The translations under genes and the position numbers were made by a program. DNA of 64,000 nucleotides from Flavivirga sp. 57AJ16 (lineage in GTDB: Bacteria; Bacteroidota; Bacteroidia; Flavobacteriales; Flavobacteriaceae): NCBI RefSeq assembly GCF_028736925.1, contig NZ_JAQZAT010000019.1, positions 34,769-98,768 of the forward strand. The letters run 5' to 3'. Below the pieces are notes generated by a model. The model did no database searches, was not told the origin of the DNA, and saw nothing but the letters and a program-made list of their open reading frames with translations. Shown in pieces: positions 9,524 through 18,387 of this stretch (positions are counted from its first letter, which is position 1; the number at the start of each line of letters is the position of its first letter).

Positions 9524-9820
9524 ATGTTTGTTAGAATTGTAAAAATGGGGTTTCACGAACAAAATACCGAAACCTTTCTAGCTCATTTTAAAGCTAATAA
9601 AGAAAAAATAAGACATTTTAAAGGCTGTCGATTATTAGAGCTTTATAGAGATAAAAACGACCCATCCATCTTTTTTACCTATAGTTATTGGGAAACTGAA
9701 AACGATTTAGAACATTACAGACAATCTGATGTTTTTAAAAATGTTTGGGCCAAAACCAAACCTTTATTTAATAGGCCTCCCATGGCGTGGAGTGTTGATA
9801 AATTAGAATCTTTAATTTGA
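9524..9820 (+). CDS. antibiotic biosynthesis monooxygenase (ABM) domain protein
   Basis: A 98-residue single-domain protein of the dimeric alpha-beta barrel (ABM/YgiN-like) fold. It begins FVRIVKMGFHEQNTETFLAHF and contains GCRLLELYRDKNDPSIFFTY and YWETENDLEHYRQSDVF, the usual ABM pattern. Such proteins range from quinol monooxygenases to haem-degrading enzymes; the exact activity cannot be read. It starts 2 bases after the SAM hydrolase stop. Confidence 0.85.
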   Translation: MFVRIVKMGFHEQNTETFLAHFKANKEKIRHFKGCRLLELYRDKNDPSIFFTYSYWETENDLEHYRQSDVFKNVWAKTKPLFNRPPMAWSVDKLESLI

Positions 9821-9843
9821 ATGTCCGAAAAATAGAGAGGAAT

Positions 9844-10080
9844 ATGCACCATAAAGCACTACTGATGATCGATATGCAAAAGGGTTCCTTTACTCCGGAA
9901 ACGCCCCGATATGATACGGATGGTGTTGTAAACAGGATTAATTGTTTGGCCAACAAGTTTAGGGCTTCAGGAAACCATGTCTTTTATATTTAGCACGATG
10001 GCACTAAACATCATGATTTTATTCCCAATACAGAAGCATGGGAAATACTATCAGAATTAAAGATCTCTAAAAAAGATAAA
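9844..10080 (+). pseudogene. broken isochorismatase-like cysteine hydrolase
   Basis: The frame starts MHHKALLMIDMQKGSFTPE, the N-terminal signature of isochorismatase-family hydrolases with the catalytic Asp in MIDMQ. It continues GNHVFYI, then an in-frame TAG where the family has Gln before HDG, then HDGTKHHDFIPNTEAWEIL. After about 80 codons it runs into repeat-like intergenic sequence, so the second half, including the nucleophilic Cys region, is lost. It lies 23 bases after the ABM gene and may once have been in its operon. Confidence 0.7.
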
Positions 10081-10218
10081 ACACCCTCCTTAATCCTCCC
10101 AGGGAGGAATCCTAAACTTTTGAAATCGTTCCCTTGAGGGGATTTTAAAGGTGTTTTCGAAGCAATTCTGTTTAAATAAACAACTTTTCACATCAAAACC
10201 CATGTTCAAATGAAAGTA

Positions 10219-10299
10219 CCTGCCGGCAGGCAGGAAATCACTAATTTTCACTACCATCCAAAAACATGTACTCAGCTTCCTACCTGCCGGCGAGGCAGG
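10219..10299. repeat. two CCTGCCGGC-type palindromes
   Basis: CCTGCCGGCAGGCAGG at 10219-10234 and a near-inverse CCTGCCGGCGAGGCAGG at 10283-10299 flank the word AAAACATGTACTCAGCTT. The same GC-rich palindrome appears at about 2600 and 15757 in this AT-rich window, so it is a dispersed repeat. The stretch 10081-10436 otherwise shows no gene. Confidence 0.6.
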
Positions 10300-10436
10300 G
10301 ACTGGGTCGTCTAAATAAGGGCATGGATAAATTTGTTAGGGTGATCCTTCAAATAAAAAAATATAATTTTATAGATTAGCGCGTCACTTTAGTCGATCTT
10401 TAAGGGGCATTGAAAGTGGCGCACAAAATAAAAGAC

Positions 10437-11156
10437 ATGTTAGCTATACTAAAAAAAGAAATAAACACATTTTTCGCATCCCCCATTGGTTATTTGGTCA
10501 TTGCCATCTTTTTGGTCTTAAATGGGCTATTCTTATGGTTATTTAAAGGTGAATTTAATATTCTGGATTCTGGATTTGCAGATGTATCCCCTTTCTTTCT
10601 ATTAGCGCCTTGGATCTTAATATTCTTAATCCCTGCGGTTACCATGCGCAGCTTTTCTGATGAAAAAAAACAAGGCACTCTTGAACTCTTGCTCACAAAA
10701 CCAATAGCCCATATAAACATTATTTTAGGAAAATTTTTTGGTGCCTTTATTTTAATTTTAATCGCACTTTTACCAACCTTGCTTTATGTTTACACCGTCT
10801 ACCAATTAGGAAGTCCTATTGGCAATTTAGATATGGGCAGTACCCTTGGTTCTTATTTCGGGCTATTATTTTTAATCGCAGCGTATATAGCTATTGGGAT
10901 ATATGCTTCTTCCCTATCAGACAATCAAATTGTATCCTTTATCATAGCGGTTTTTATTTGTTTTCTATTTTATATAGGTTTTGAAGGTATTGCAGGTTTT
11001 GTTTCAAGCGATTTTATAGAACAATTAGGAATGAGCGTACACTATAAGAGTATGAGCCGTGGTGTACTTGATACGCGCGATATCCTATATTTTTTAAGCG
11101 TTGCTATTTTCTTTTTAATGTTAACCAAAGTAAATATTAACAAAGAAAACAAATGA
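10437..11156 (+). CDS. gldF: gliding motility ABC transporter permease GldF
   Basis: A 239-residue ABC-2 type permease with six predicted membrane segments. It begins MLAILKKEINTFFASPIGYL and contains AVTMRSFSDEKKQGTLELLL, which is characteristic of GldF. GldF forms the transmembrane part of the GldA-GldF-GldG transporter needed for gliding in flavobacteria. In-frame TTG (10410) and GTG (10416) precede the chosen ATG, but the family starts close to this Met. The next gene overlaps the stop by 4 bases (ATGA). Confidence 0.9.
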   Translation: MLAILKKEINTFFASPIGYLVIAIFLVLNGLFLWLFKGEFNILDSGFADVSPFFLLAPWILIFLIPAVTMRSFSDEKKQGTLELLLTKPIAHINIILGKFFGAFILILIALLPTLLYVYTVYQLGSPIGNLDMGSTLGSYFGLLFLIAAYIAIGIYASSLSDNQIVSFIIAVFICFLFYIGFEGIAGFVSSDFIEQLGMSVHYKSMSRGVLDTRDILYFLSVAIFFLMLTKVNINKENK

Positions 11157-11638
11157 TTTTAACGCCTTTGTTTGTTGTTTTTTTAGTACTTGTTTTTGCA
11201 TTAGTTTGGTTATTTGCCATGACCATAGACAAACGCAAATGGGTTCGTTTATTAATAAGTTTGGTATTAACGCCTTTAGCTTATTTTTATGTATTTTACC
11301 CCCTACTTAATATTTTTAGCAGTTACCATCATCAAAAGCATTTTAATGTAGAAGCATGGAAGGATAAACCAGCGTTACGTTATGAAATGAGTCAAGAAAT
11401 ACTTGATAAAAAGTTGTTTCTTAGCAAAAATAAAAAAGACATAGAAACCCTTTTAGGGAAAAGCGAATGGTTTGGCTGGAATGATAGCCTAAAAACAACA
11501 TCATCCAATAAATGGAATTACAATTTAGGTTTTAAACCAGGTGCTTTTAATAATAGACAGGAATGTATAGAAATTATATTCAATAATAATATCGTTGAAA
11601 GTGTTAAACAATATCAATTAAAAAAGACCTTTGAATAA
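11153..11638 (+). CDS. membrane-anchored hypothetical protein inserted between gldF and gldG
   Basis: A 161-residue protein I do not recognise. Two hydrophobic helices (about residues 4-24 and 33-55) are followed by a soluble domain of about 100 residues. That domain has the pattern DIETLLGKSEW...YNLGFKPG...CIEIIFNNNIVESV, which resembles small BamE/SmpA-like or lipoprotein folds. It overlaps gldF by 4 bases and gldG by 8, so it is translationally coupled to both. Placement suggests an accessory part of the Gld transporter, but that is inference. Confidence 0.75.
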   Translation: MILTPLFVVFLVLVFALVWLFAMTIDKRKWVRLLISLVLTPLAYFYVFYPLLNIFSSYHHQKHFNVEAWKDKPALRYEMSQEILDKKLFLSKNKKDIETLLGKSEWFGWNDSLKTTSSNKWNYNLGFKPGAFNNRQECIEIIFNNNIVESVKQYQLKKTFE

Positions 11639-13298
11639 AAATATTAAACATATAACCATACTCTTAGTTGCCATAATTGCAATCCATGTTTTAAGCAGCA
11701 AAATTTTTAAACGTTTTGATTTAACCGTAGATAACCGTTATACGTTAAGTGCATCTGCCATAAATATTATAAAGGACATTGAATCGCCTATTGTAGTAGA
11801 TGTATTTTTAAGTGGTGATGATTTTCCTTCGGAATTTAGACGCCTTCAAAAGGAAACCAAACAATTACTTGAAGAGTTTTCTGCAAAAAACAGTCATATT
11901 CTTTTCAATTTTATTAATCCGTTAGAAGACGAATCCACTCGAGAACGAAACATACAACAACTGGCACAACGTGGATTAACGCCCATGCAATTAAGTGTAC
12001 AGGAAAGTGGAAAGGCGACTCAAGCCGTCATATTCCCATGGGCTTTAGCTAGTTATAACAACCAAACGGTTATTATCCCTTTAATCAAAAATAAAATAGG
12101 GGCATCACAACAAGAATTGGTTACTAATTCGGTACAGCATTTAGAGTATGCCTTCTCCGATGGATTTAGCAAGTTAACAAAGCCCAAACGTAGAAAAATT
12201 GCTATTTTAAAAGGCAATAATCAATTAGAAGACAAATACATTGCAGACTTTGTTAAAAAACTTGGAACGTATTATTTTATTGCGCCTTTTACTTTAGATA
12301 GCGTTGCAAGCAAGCCGCAAAAAACACTTAAGGACATACAAGCCTACGACTTAATAATTTCGGCCAAACCTACCGAGGCCTTTACCGAAAAAGAAAAATT
12401 GGTGTTAGACCAATTTACCATGAATGGTGGCAAAAGTTTATGGCTTGTGGATGCAGTAGCTATGGAAAAAGATAGCCTGTATAATGATACAGGTCATAAT
12501 TTTGCGGTAACCAGAGATTTAAATTTAACCGATTTCTTTTTTAAATATGGTGTTCGTATCAATCCGTTAATAGTAAGTACGCTCTACTCTGCTCCTATTA
12601 CATTGGCCATTGGGGAAGGTAGCGAGTCGCAATTTCAACCTTTGAGATGGCCCTATTCACCATTAGCGGCCTCTAACAGCAATCATCCCATTGTTAATAA
12701 TTTAAATTTAGTAAAATTCGATTTTGCCAACCAAATCGATACGCTTAAAAATGACATTAACAAAACGATTCTTCTAAAAACGGCGCCTTTAACAACACTA
12801 GAAGGGACTCCAAGGGAGATCAGTTTGGATTTAGTGACCAAAAAGCCTGATCCTGCACGTTTCAACAAGGGCCCTCAAACATTGGCGGTTTTATTAGAAG
12901 GTGAATTTACCTCAATTTATAACAATCGTATAAAACCCTTTCAGCTTCCGGAAGAAAAGAATAAAAGCCTCTCCACTAAAATGATCGTTATCGCTGATGG
13001 AGATGTTATTAAAAATGACGTTATAAAAAATAACCCACAAGAATTAGGTTTTGATCGTTGGACAGGTAAAACTTACGGCAATAAAGAATTTTTGTTAAAT
13101 GCGGTTAATTATTTATTGGATGATGATGGACTTATAAACATTCGGTCTAAAGAAATTGCCTTGGCATTTCTTGATCAACAAAAAATAGCAGCACAAAAAA
13201 GCAAGTGGCAGCTTACAAATATCGCATTACCATTGGTATTGTTAACGGTCTTCGGATTAGGGTTTAATTACTTCAGAAAGAAAAAGTATGCTTCCTAA
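11631..13298 (+). CDS. gldG: gliding motility ABC transporter component GldG
   Basis: A 555-residue GldG. An N-terminal helix (ITILLVAIIAIHVLSSKIF) is followed by the YTLSASAINII signature, a large extracytoplasmic ABC-transporter-auxiliary domain (including KPKRRKIAILKGNNQLEDKY and YDLIISAKPTEAFTEKEK), and a C-terminal helix near residues 525-545 with a basic tail. The only sensible start is TTG at 11631, overlapping the previous gene by 8 bases; the first internal ATG is far inside the conserved region. It works with GldF in the inner membrane. The partner ATPase gldA is not adjacent. Confidence 0.9.
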   Translation: MNKNIKHITILLVAIIAIHVLSSKIFKRFDLTVDNRYTLSASAINIIKDIESPIVVDVFLSGDDFPSEFRRLQKETKQLLEEFSAKNSHILFNFINPLEDESTRERNIQQLAQRGLTPMQLSVQESGKATQAVIFPWALASYNNQTVIIPLIKNKIGASQQELVTNSVQHLEYAFSDGFSKLTKPKRRKIAILKGNNQLEDKYIADFVKKLGTYYFIAPFTLDSVASKPQKTLKDIQAYDLIISAKPTEAFTEKEKLVLDQFTMNGGKSLWLVDAVAMEKDSLYNDTGHNFAVTRDLNLTDFFFKYGVRINPLIVSTLYSAPITLAIGEGSESQFQPLRWPYSPLAASNSNHPIVNNLNLVKFDFANQIDTLKNDINKTILLKTAPLTTLEGTPREISLDLVTKKPDPARFNKGPQTLAVLLEGEFTSIYNNRIKPFQLPEEKNKSLSTKMIVIADGDVIKNDVIKNNPQELGFDRWTGKTYGNKEFLLNAVNYLLDDDGLINIRSKEIALAFLDQQKIAAQKSKWQLTNIALPLVLLTVFGLGFNYFRKKKYAS

Positions 13299-13309
13299 AT
13301 GTTAATAAG

Positions 13310-13345
13310 TTTGTTTCCAATTTTAGTCTGTATCGAATATATTTG
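13310..13345 (+). promoter_or_regulatory. promoter-like sequence for dnaN
   Basis: TTTG at 13310-13313 and TATATTTG at 13338-13345 match the flavobacterial consensus, although the 24-base spacing is on the long side. dnaN starts 40 bases downstream. Confidence 0.45.
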
Positions 13346-13384
13346 TAAATAAGCTTTATTAAAATTTTAACCCAGTATAAATAC

Positions 13385-14503
13385 ATGAAATTTATAGTAT
13401 CCAGTACCTATTTACTAAAACAATTACAAGTTTTGGGGGGTGTTATTAATAGCTCTAATACCTTACCTATTTTAGATAATTTTTTATTTGAATTAGACCA
13501 TACTAAACTGACTGTTTCGGCGAGTGATTTAGAAACCACTATGGCATCGTCACTTGACGTTGAAAGTGATAGCAAAGGCAGTGTTGCCATTCCCGCTCGT
13601 TTGTTATTAGATACTTTAAAAACATTTCCTGAGCAACCGCTTACATTTGTTGTAGAAGATAATAACATCGTTGAGATCAGTTCTAATCATGGTAAATATG
13701 CACTGGCTTATGCCGATGGTAATGAGTTCCCAAAAGCAGTAGCTCTTGAAGACCCAAGTAAAACGGTTGTCACTGGAGATGTATTGGCCACAGCGATTAG
13801 CAAAACTATCTTTGCAGCTGGAAATGACGATTTACGCCCTGTAATGAGCGGTGTGTTTTTTCAATTCTCGACAGAAGGTTTAACCTTTGTTGCTACAGAT
13901 GCACATAAATTAGTAAAATATACACGGGAGGACATTAAGGCAAACCAAGTTGCAGAATTTATCATGCCCAAAAAACCTTTAAACCTTTTAAAAGGTATTC
14001 TGGCTGCCAGTGAAGATGATGTGACTATTGAGTATAACGAATCAAACGCAAAATTCACATTTGAAAATTCTGAATTAATTTGCCGCTTAATTGATGGGAA
14101 GTATCCGAATTATGAGGCGGTTATACCAAAAGAAAACCCTAATAAATTAACAATTGACAGAACCCAATTTTTAAATTCTGTAAGACGTGTGAGCATATTT
14201 TCGAATAAAACAACACACCAAATACGTTTAAAAATTGCTGGTGCAGAACTTAACATTTCGGCAGAAGATATAGATTACAGCAACAAAGCAGAAGAACGTT
14301 TAACCTGTGATTATCAGGGTGATGATATGCAAATTGGTTTTAACTCCCGTTTTTTAACTGAAATGCTTAATAACCTAGGTTCAGACGAAGTACAATTAGA
14401 AATGAGTATGCCAAATAGAGCAGGTATCCTAACACCTGTAGATGGGCTTGATGAAGGGGAGTATATAACCATGCTGGTTATGCCAGTTATGTTGAATAGC
14501 TAA
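13385..14503 (+). CDS. dnaN: DNA polymerase III beta sliding clamp
   Basis: A 372-residue DnaN, the ring that tethers DNA polymerase III to DNA. It starts MKFIVSSTYLLKQLQVLGGV and contains NTLPILDNFLFEL, the TDAHKLVKYTRED region of the middle domain, LLKGILAASEDDV, and the C-terminal LVMPVMLNS. Length and three-domain layout are normal. It is not beside dnaA, as is common in Bacteroidota. A perfect-stem terminator follows. Confidence 0.97.
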   Translation: MKFIVSSTYLLKQLQVLGGVINSSNTLPILDNFLFELDHTKLTVSASDLETTMASSLDVESDSKGSVAIPARLLLDTLKTFPEQPLTFVVEDNNIVEISSNHGKYALAYADGNEFPKAVALEDPSKTVVTGDVLATAISKTIFAAGNDDLRPVMSGVFFQFSTEGLTFVATDAHKLVKYTREDIKANQVAEFIMPKKPLNLLKGILAASEDDVTIEYNESNAKFTFENSELICRLIDGKYPNYEAVIPKENPNKLTIDRTQFLNSVRRVSIFSNKTTHQIRLKIAGAELNISAEDIDYSNKAEERLTCDYQGDDMQIGFNSRFLTEMLNNLGSDEVQLEMSMPNRAGILTPVDGLDEGEYITMLVMPVMLNS

Positions 14504-14531
14504 TAATTTAAAAGATCATAAAATCTATATA

Positions 14532-14559
14532 AACCACGGTTACATAGCCGTGGTTTTTT
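14532..14559 (+). terminator. rho-independent terminator after dnaN
   Basis: AACCACGG (14532-14539) pairs perfectly with CCGTGGTT (14548-14555) across an 8-base loop and runs into a T-tract. It overlaps the last bases of the convergent gene and could serve both. Confidence 0.8.
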
Positions 14560-15409
14560 CTTTCATTCTAAATAGTACCATTAAGGGAATGAGACCGTGA
14601 GGTAGTCTATAAATTACTTGATACAGGCTAGAATGTATGGATTCCCAAAAGAAATCGAAATAAAACCCAGATACTATTCTGGCAAACGATGTTAGCAGCC
14701 CCCATACCATAGCATATATCAATACATACTTAACGACTCTAGGAAAAAAAATAAGGATGGCCACTAAAATATCTAAAACCCCAGCTATCAATAAAAATGT
14801 TTTTGCAACTTCTTCAGAAAAGCCTGTAATACTAATGGTCATGTCTAAAAAGTGTCCTGATACTGGGTAATAACCAATCGCATACAAAGCATGCGCAACA
14901 AAAACAACGGCTATCAAAATCTTAAGGATTAGATCTAGGTATTTTTTTACAAAAGATCTCTTATAGTAAACTAAAAGTACAGGGATACTAAACTGCAAAC
15001 TGTACTCGAAAAATTGACTAAAACGATAAAACTGCTCTTTCATTAATAAATATGCCAGTATAAACAGGCCCATAGAACCTATAAGTAAAATAACTTTATG
15101 TGCTCGATTATTATAACGAAAGATCAATGCTATAATAGCAGCTACAGCATATACCGCTCCAAAAAAGAAGGTCAGACCTTGAATGAGGTTGTCTACAGAA
15201 ACACTTGTAACATAGTCATCCCATGTTATCTTTAAAATGCTTTCTACAAAAACCTTTAGCAATTGTTCATCCCAAAAAAAAGCTCTAAAAGGAGCATCCC
15301 AGAACAGATGCTGATATGCTCTACCAAGAAAAACAAAAAAAACAGAAAGTTTTAAAATTGTTAAAGAAGTAACATGTAGCTTATTATTCCTTTTTAATTT
15401 AAAATCCAT
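14540..15409 (-). CDS. DoxX/SURF4-like membrane protein
   Basis: A 289-residue protein with seven or eight hydrophobic helices and no soluble domain. The N-terminal helix with LGRAYQHLFWDAPFR, and the later helix pair with FVAHALYAIGYYPVSGHFLDM and LLIAGVLDILVAILIFFPRV, resemble DoxX-family proteins. Function is not established for this type; some relatives act in thiol redox complexes. Convergent with dnaN. The DoxX assignment is by pattern and moderately sure. Confidence 0.6.
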   Translation of the reverse strand: MDFKLKRNNKLHVTSLTILKLSVFFVFLGRAYQHLFWDAPFRAFFWDEQLLKVFVESILKITWDDYVTSVSVDNLIQGLTFFFGAVYAVAAIIALIFRYNNRAHKVILLIGSMGLFILAYLLMKEQFYRFSQFFEYSLQFSIPVLLVYYKRSFVKKYLDLILKILIAVVFVAHALYAIGYYPVSGHFLDMTISITGFSEEVAKTFLLIAGVLDILVAILIFFPRVVKYVLIYAMVWGLLTSFARIVSGFYFDFFWESIHSSLYQVIYRLPHGLIPLMVLFRMKEKTTAM

Positions 15410-15499
15410 TTATATTTCATTCAAGTTATTAAACTCAAATCAAAAATAGAACATATATTTACATTTCCATGGATCAAATAGAAAATTAAATTTTAATAT

Positions 15500-15802
15500 T
15501 GAACTCATCTTGACTTTTTGTTTTTAACCGAAATCGAAGATTCATGAACTCCTATTTATGATAATAAGAGTTAAGTGAACTAAAAAGTTAAGGAAATTTG
15601 TTCTTTATTTGTCACATTGAGCACAGCTAATAAAAACTAGAACTCCAATTGGTCTTCGACTGCGCTCAGACTGACATTACGGCCTTAACTTAATGACATT
15701 GAGCATCGCTACGGATAAGAAAAGTAACAAAATATGGGTGGATTTTAGCCATTCCTGCCTGCCGGCAGGTTTTAGGAAACAGAAAAAGTCAAGATGAGTT
15801 CA
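15500..15802. repeat. 303-bp element with 20-bp perfect terminal inverted repeats
   Basis: TGAACTCATCTTGACTTTTT at 15500-15519 is repeated exactly inverted at 15783-15802. The interior holds an inverse copy of the repeat family found at 28442 and 30872 (15530-15584), a CGACTGCGCTCAGACTGACA block, GCATCGCTACGGA (also at about 19613), and a GC-rich CCTGCCTGCCGGCAGG palindrome at about 15757. No reading frame is convincing. It looks like a composite miniature inverted-repeat element. It fills most of the 15410-15833 gap. Confidence 0.7.
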
Positions 15803-15833
15803 TTACATAAAAAATTAAATTATATATAAAATC

Positions 15834-17060
15834 ATGAAAAATCTAATAGTGCTTATTTTCTTAATTGGGTACACTTCCCTTTTTGCTTCAAACGATAAAT
15901 ACCGTTTAATGCTAAGAGACAATCCCGCAACTACTATTGTAATTGGCTGGGATCAAATATCAGGTGATTCACCTACGGTGTACTATGGCACTACAGATTT
16001 TGGTTCTGATCATTTAAAATATGTAAAGAGTCATACCCCCGACAGAGTTGTGAAATTCAGAGGTATGAACAATCATTTCGCTCGTTTAAAAAACTTAAAG
16101 CCAAATACCGCTTATTTTTTCGTTATTAAAGATAGTGAAGGTGTTAGTGAACGCTTTTGGTTTAAAACAGCTCCGAAGAATAAAGAAAAACTATCATTGA
16201 TCTCTGGTGGTGATTCAAGAAATAAACGAAAAAGTAGACAAAATGCTAATTCGTTAGTTGCCAAATTAAAACCACATGCCGTTTTATTTGGAGGTGACAT
16301 GACAGCATCAGACAATAATGAACAATGGATCAATTGGATGAACGACTGGCAGCTTACTATAGCTTCAGATAATAGAATGTTCCCTATTATAGCTGCAAGA
16401 GGTAATCATGAAAAGGAAGACAACTCCATTCATAATTTGTTCGACACGCCATCTGATAAAAATTATTATAGCATTAGTTTTGGTAATAACTTTTTAAAAG
16501 TATTCACACTTAACACAGAGATCTCAATAACAGGTGGTCAAACAAATTGGTTGAAAAATGACCTATCTGTGAGTAAAAAAGTAAAATGGAAGATAGCGCA
16601 ATATCACAAACCTATGCGTCCCCATGTGGCTGGTAAAAAAGAAGGTCATTATCAATATGCCAATTGGGCAAATTTATTTTACAAGCATAGCGTACAATTG
16701 GTTGTAGAATGTGATGCACATACCGTAAAAACCACTTGGCCAATAAAACCTTCAACAAATTCTGATAGTGAAGAAGGATTTATCAGAGACGACAAAAACG
16801 GTACTGTTTATGTTGGGGAAGGCTGTTGGGGAGCTCCAATTCGTAAAAATGATGATTCAAAAAGTTGGACCAGGGATTCTGGAATGTTCAACCAATTCAA
16901 GTGGATCTTCGTATCCAAAAAAAACATAGTATGTCGAACTATAAAAACCGATAGTGCTGCCAATGTTACTGAGCTTTCTAATGATAATCCTTTTGAAATA
17001 CCCCGGAATTTGGAAATATGGAACCCTTCAAATGGTTCTGTGGTAAAAATTGACAATTAA
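15834..17060 (+). CDS. secreted purple acid phosphatase-like metallophosphoesterase
   Basis: A 408-residue exported phosphoesterase. It has a signal peptide (MKNLIVLIFLIGYTSLFAS), a fibronectin-like N-terminal domain (about 25-115, with NNHFARLKNLKPNTAYFFVI), then the catalytic domain: GGDSR, VLFGGDMTAS, AARGNHEKED, QYHKPMRPH and CDAHTVKTTW. These correspond to the five metal-binding blocks of purple acid phosphatases, but the first (GGDSR) and last (CDAHTV instead of GHxH) are unusual. The substrate is unknown. It is a single gene with repeats upstream. Confidence 0.82.
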   Translation: MKNLIVLIFLIGYTSLFASNDKYRLMLRDNPATTIVIGWDQISGDSPTVYYGTTDFGSDHLKYVKSHTPDRVVKFRGMNNHFARLKNLKPNTAYFFVIKDSEGVSERFWFKTAPKNKEKLSLISGGDSRNKRKSRQNANSLVAKLKPHAVLFGGDMTASDNNEQWINWMNDWQLTIASDNRMFPIIAARGNHEKEDNSIHNLFDTPSDKNYYSISFGNNFLKVFTLNTEISITGGQTNWLKNDLSVSKKVKWKIAQYHKPMRPHVAGKKEGHYQYANWANLFYKHSVQLVVECDAHTVKTTWPIKPSTNSDSEEGFIRDDKNGTVYVGEGCWGAPIRKNDDSKSWTRDSGMFNQFKWIFVSKKNIVCRTIKTDSAANVTELSNDNPFEIPRNLEIWNPSNGSVVKIDN

Positions 17061-17112
17061 TAAATATCGTTCATTAAAATACCAAGCAGTAGCAGTATTA
17101 ATGAATAAAAAA

Positions 17113-17136
17113 AACGCCCACCAAAAAGTGGGCGTT
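17113..17136 (-). terminator. terminator for the DUF4870 gene
   Basis: AACGCCCAC (17113-17121) pairs perfectly with GTGGGCGTT (17128-17136) over a 6-base loop. On the minus strand it is followed by a run of eight T, so it best terminates the leftward transcript; it may also stop the phosphoesterase transcript. Confidence 0.75.
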
Positions 17137-17240
17137 CAATTTATCTCATGCTAACAACTTAACTAATTAATAAAATCTAGAGATAAAGGATATTTTAAGC
17201 TAACTATTATTCGTTCTCTTTATAGTTTTTTTATCAATTT

Positions 17241-17579
17241 TTAATTCACAAAATTAAAAGACAAAGGATATGTTGACACCTCTCCTCTACTTGCCTTAAC
17301 GGCATTTACAATAGGAAATACTATAGAAATAATACCTAGAATTATAAGGCCCAAAAAACCTAAGCCAAATAGTAATATTAAAGGAATACACATTAAACAG
17401 TAAACAATTAAACTCAACTGAAAATTTATAATGTTTTTGCCGTGCGCATCCATTTGATAAATTTTTTCTCTTTGTGTAAGCCATAACACTAATGGTAACA
17501 ATAAACTACCAAAACCAGTAATTAAAGTTATCAACTGACTTAAATGGGTAATGACTAAAAGTTGATTGTCCTGTCTCAT
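17241..17579 (-). CDS. DUF4870 small membrane protein
   Basis: A 112-residue protein with three or four hydrophobic helices. It starts MRQDNQLLVITHLSQL and contains AHGKNIINFQLSLIVY, the usual DUF4870 phrase where a helix begins after a conserved Asn-Phe-Gln. The family has no assigned function. An upstream in-frame ATG at 17615 exists, but the Met at 17579 fits relatives better. The next transcriptional unit on the same strand begins far upstream. Confidence 0.8.
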   Translation of the reverse strand: MRQDNQLLVITHLSQLITLITGFGSLLLPLVLWLTQREKIYQMDAHGKNIINFQLSLIVYCLMCIPLILLFGLGFLGLIILGIISIVFPIVNAVKASRGEVSTYPLSFNFVN

Positions 17580-17736
17580 GATGGTGATTTTTTGATTGAT
17601 ACTTATATGACGCATTATTTTAAATAATGTTACACCATGTTAGAAAGTTATTTCAAGAAATAAGTTTACTCCTACAAGTCCGATATTTAAAACATCAAGT
17701 GATAAAAGCTATTGCAATAATTAATATCTTTAACAA

Positions 17737-17904
17737 TCATATTTTAGTAAAAGAGACTAAAGCACTCATAAATTTTTTATTACCCATTTCTTTTTTATCT
17801 AACAATTCAGTTAAAATATCATGGCTGTTGATAAAATACTTTAAAGCTTCTTGATGATGATTAAGTTCTTTTTTTAATATAGAAATTGATTCTTTTATAA
17901 ACAA
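17737..17904 (-). CDS. doubtful 55-residue ORF
   Basis: A TTG-started frame directly after the cytochrome stop gives a charged helical peptide (LFIKESISILKKELNHHQEA...). It could be a tail gene of the cytochrome operon or chance. No family is recognised and no ribosome-binding site is seen. Confidence 0.2.
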   Translation of the reverse strand: MFIKESISILKKELNHHQEALKYFINSHDILTELLDKKEMGNKKFMSALVSFTKI

Positions 17905-17911
17905 CTATAAA

Positions 17912-18373
17912 TCATCTTCTCATATTTCCTCTCATCCGGTTATAATGTTCTTCAAACCATTCAGGTTGTTCAATTTCATTGTCAAACATATAGTCCGCTA
18001 TTTGTTTTATATCATCTTCTAAATAAGGCAATTTTTGCATGACTCCAAACCGCCTTACAGCTCCAAACATTTTTGCATTTTTCTCATTCGGGTTTTTAAT
18101 CCAGCTCTGCATATCGTTTATAAACTCTTCTTTTGATGTGTCTTTAGATATATAACGTTTTTTAATAGCAATCATTGGAGGTCCCAACCTTTCATCTTCA
18201 GTTTTAGTAGCATCATGACATAAATAACAATGCATTTCCATAAGTTTTTTTCCTGGATGCTCCTGATGGGTTTTGCTATAAGATTTGGTTAAAGTTTTAT
18301 TATTTTCATCTTTAGAATTTTTACAACTTGTAAAAATAAAAATGAATACTATTAAAAATATAAATATTTTCAT
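17912..18373 (-). CDS. c-type cytochrome lipoprotein
   Basis: A 153-residue lipoprotein: a hydrophobic signal ends in FIFTSC, giving a lipidated Cys. One haem-binding motif, CYLCH, follows near residue 50, and a Met in FGVMQKLPYLEDDIKQIADYM is a plausible sixth haem ligand. It therefore looks like a membrane-tethered monohaem cytochrome c in the periplasm, carrying electrons to an unknown partner. It starts 14 bases after the universal stress protein gene, so both are one operon, possibly under the TGAC-N4-GTCA site upstream. Confidence 0.85.
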   Translation of the reverse strand: MKIFIFLIVFIFIFTSCKNSKDENNKTLTKSYSKTHQEHPGKKLMEMHCYLCHDATKTEDERLGPPMIAIKKRYISKDTSKEEFINDMQSWIKNPNEKNAKMFGAVRRFGVMQKLPYLEDDIKQIADYMFDNEIEQPEWFEEHYNRMRGNMRR

Positions 18374-18387
18374 TACACATATTTTAG

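Noticed and set aside
17627..17854. 75-residue plus-strand frame starting MLHHVRKLF
   Set aside because: Overlaps the opposite short frame and shows no family pattern, start signal or operon context.
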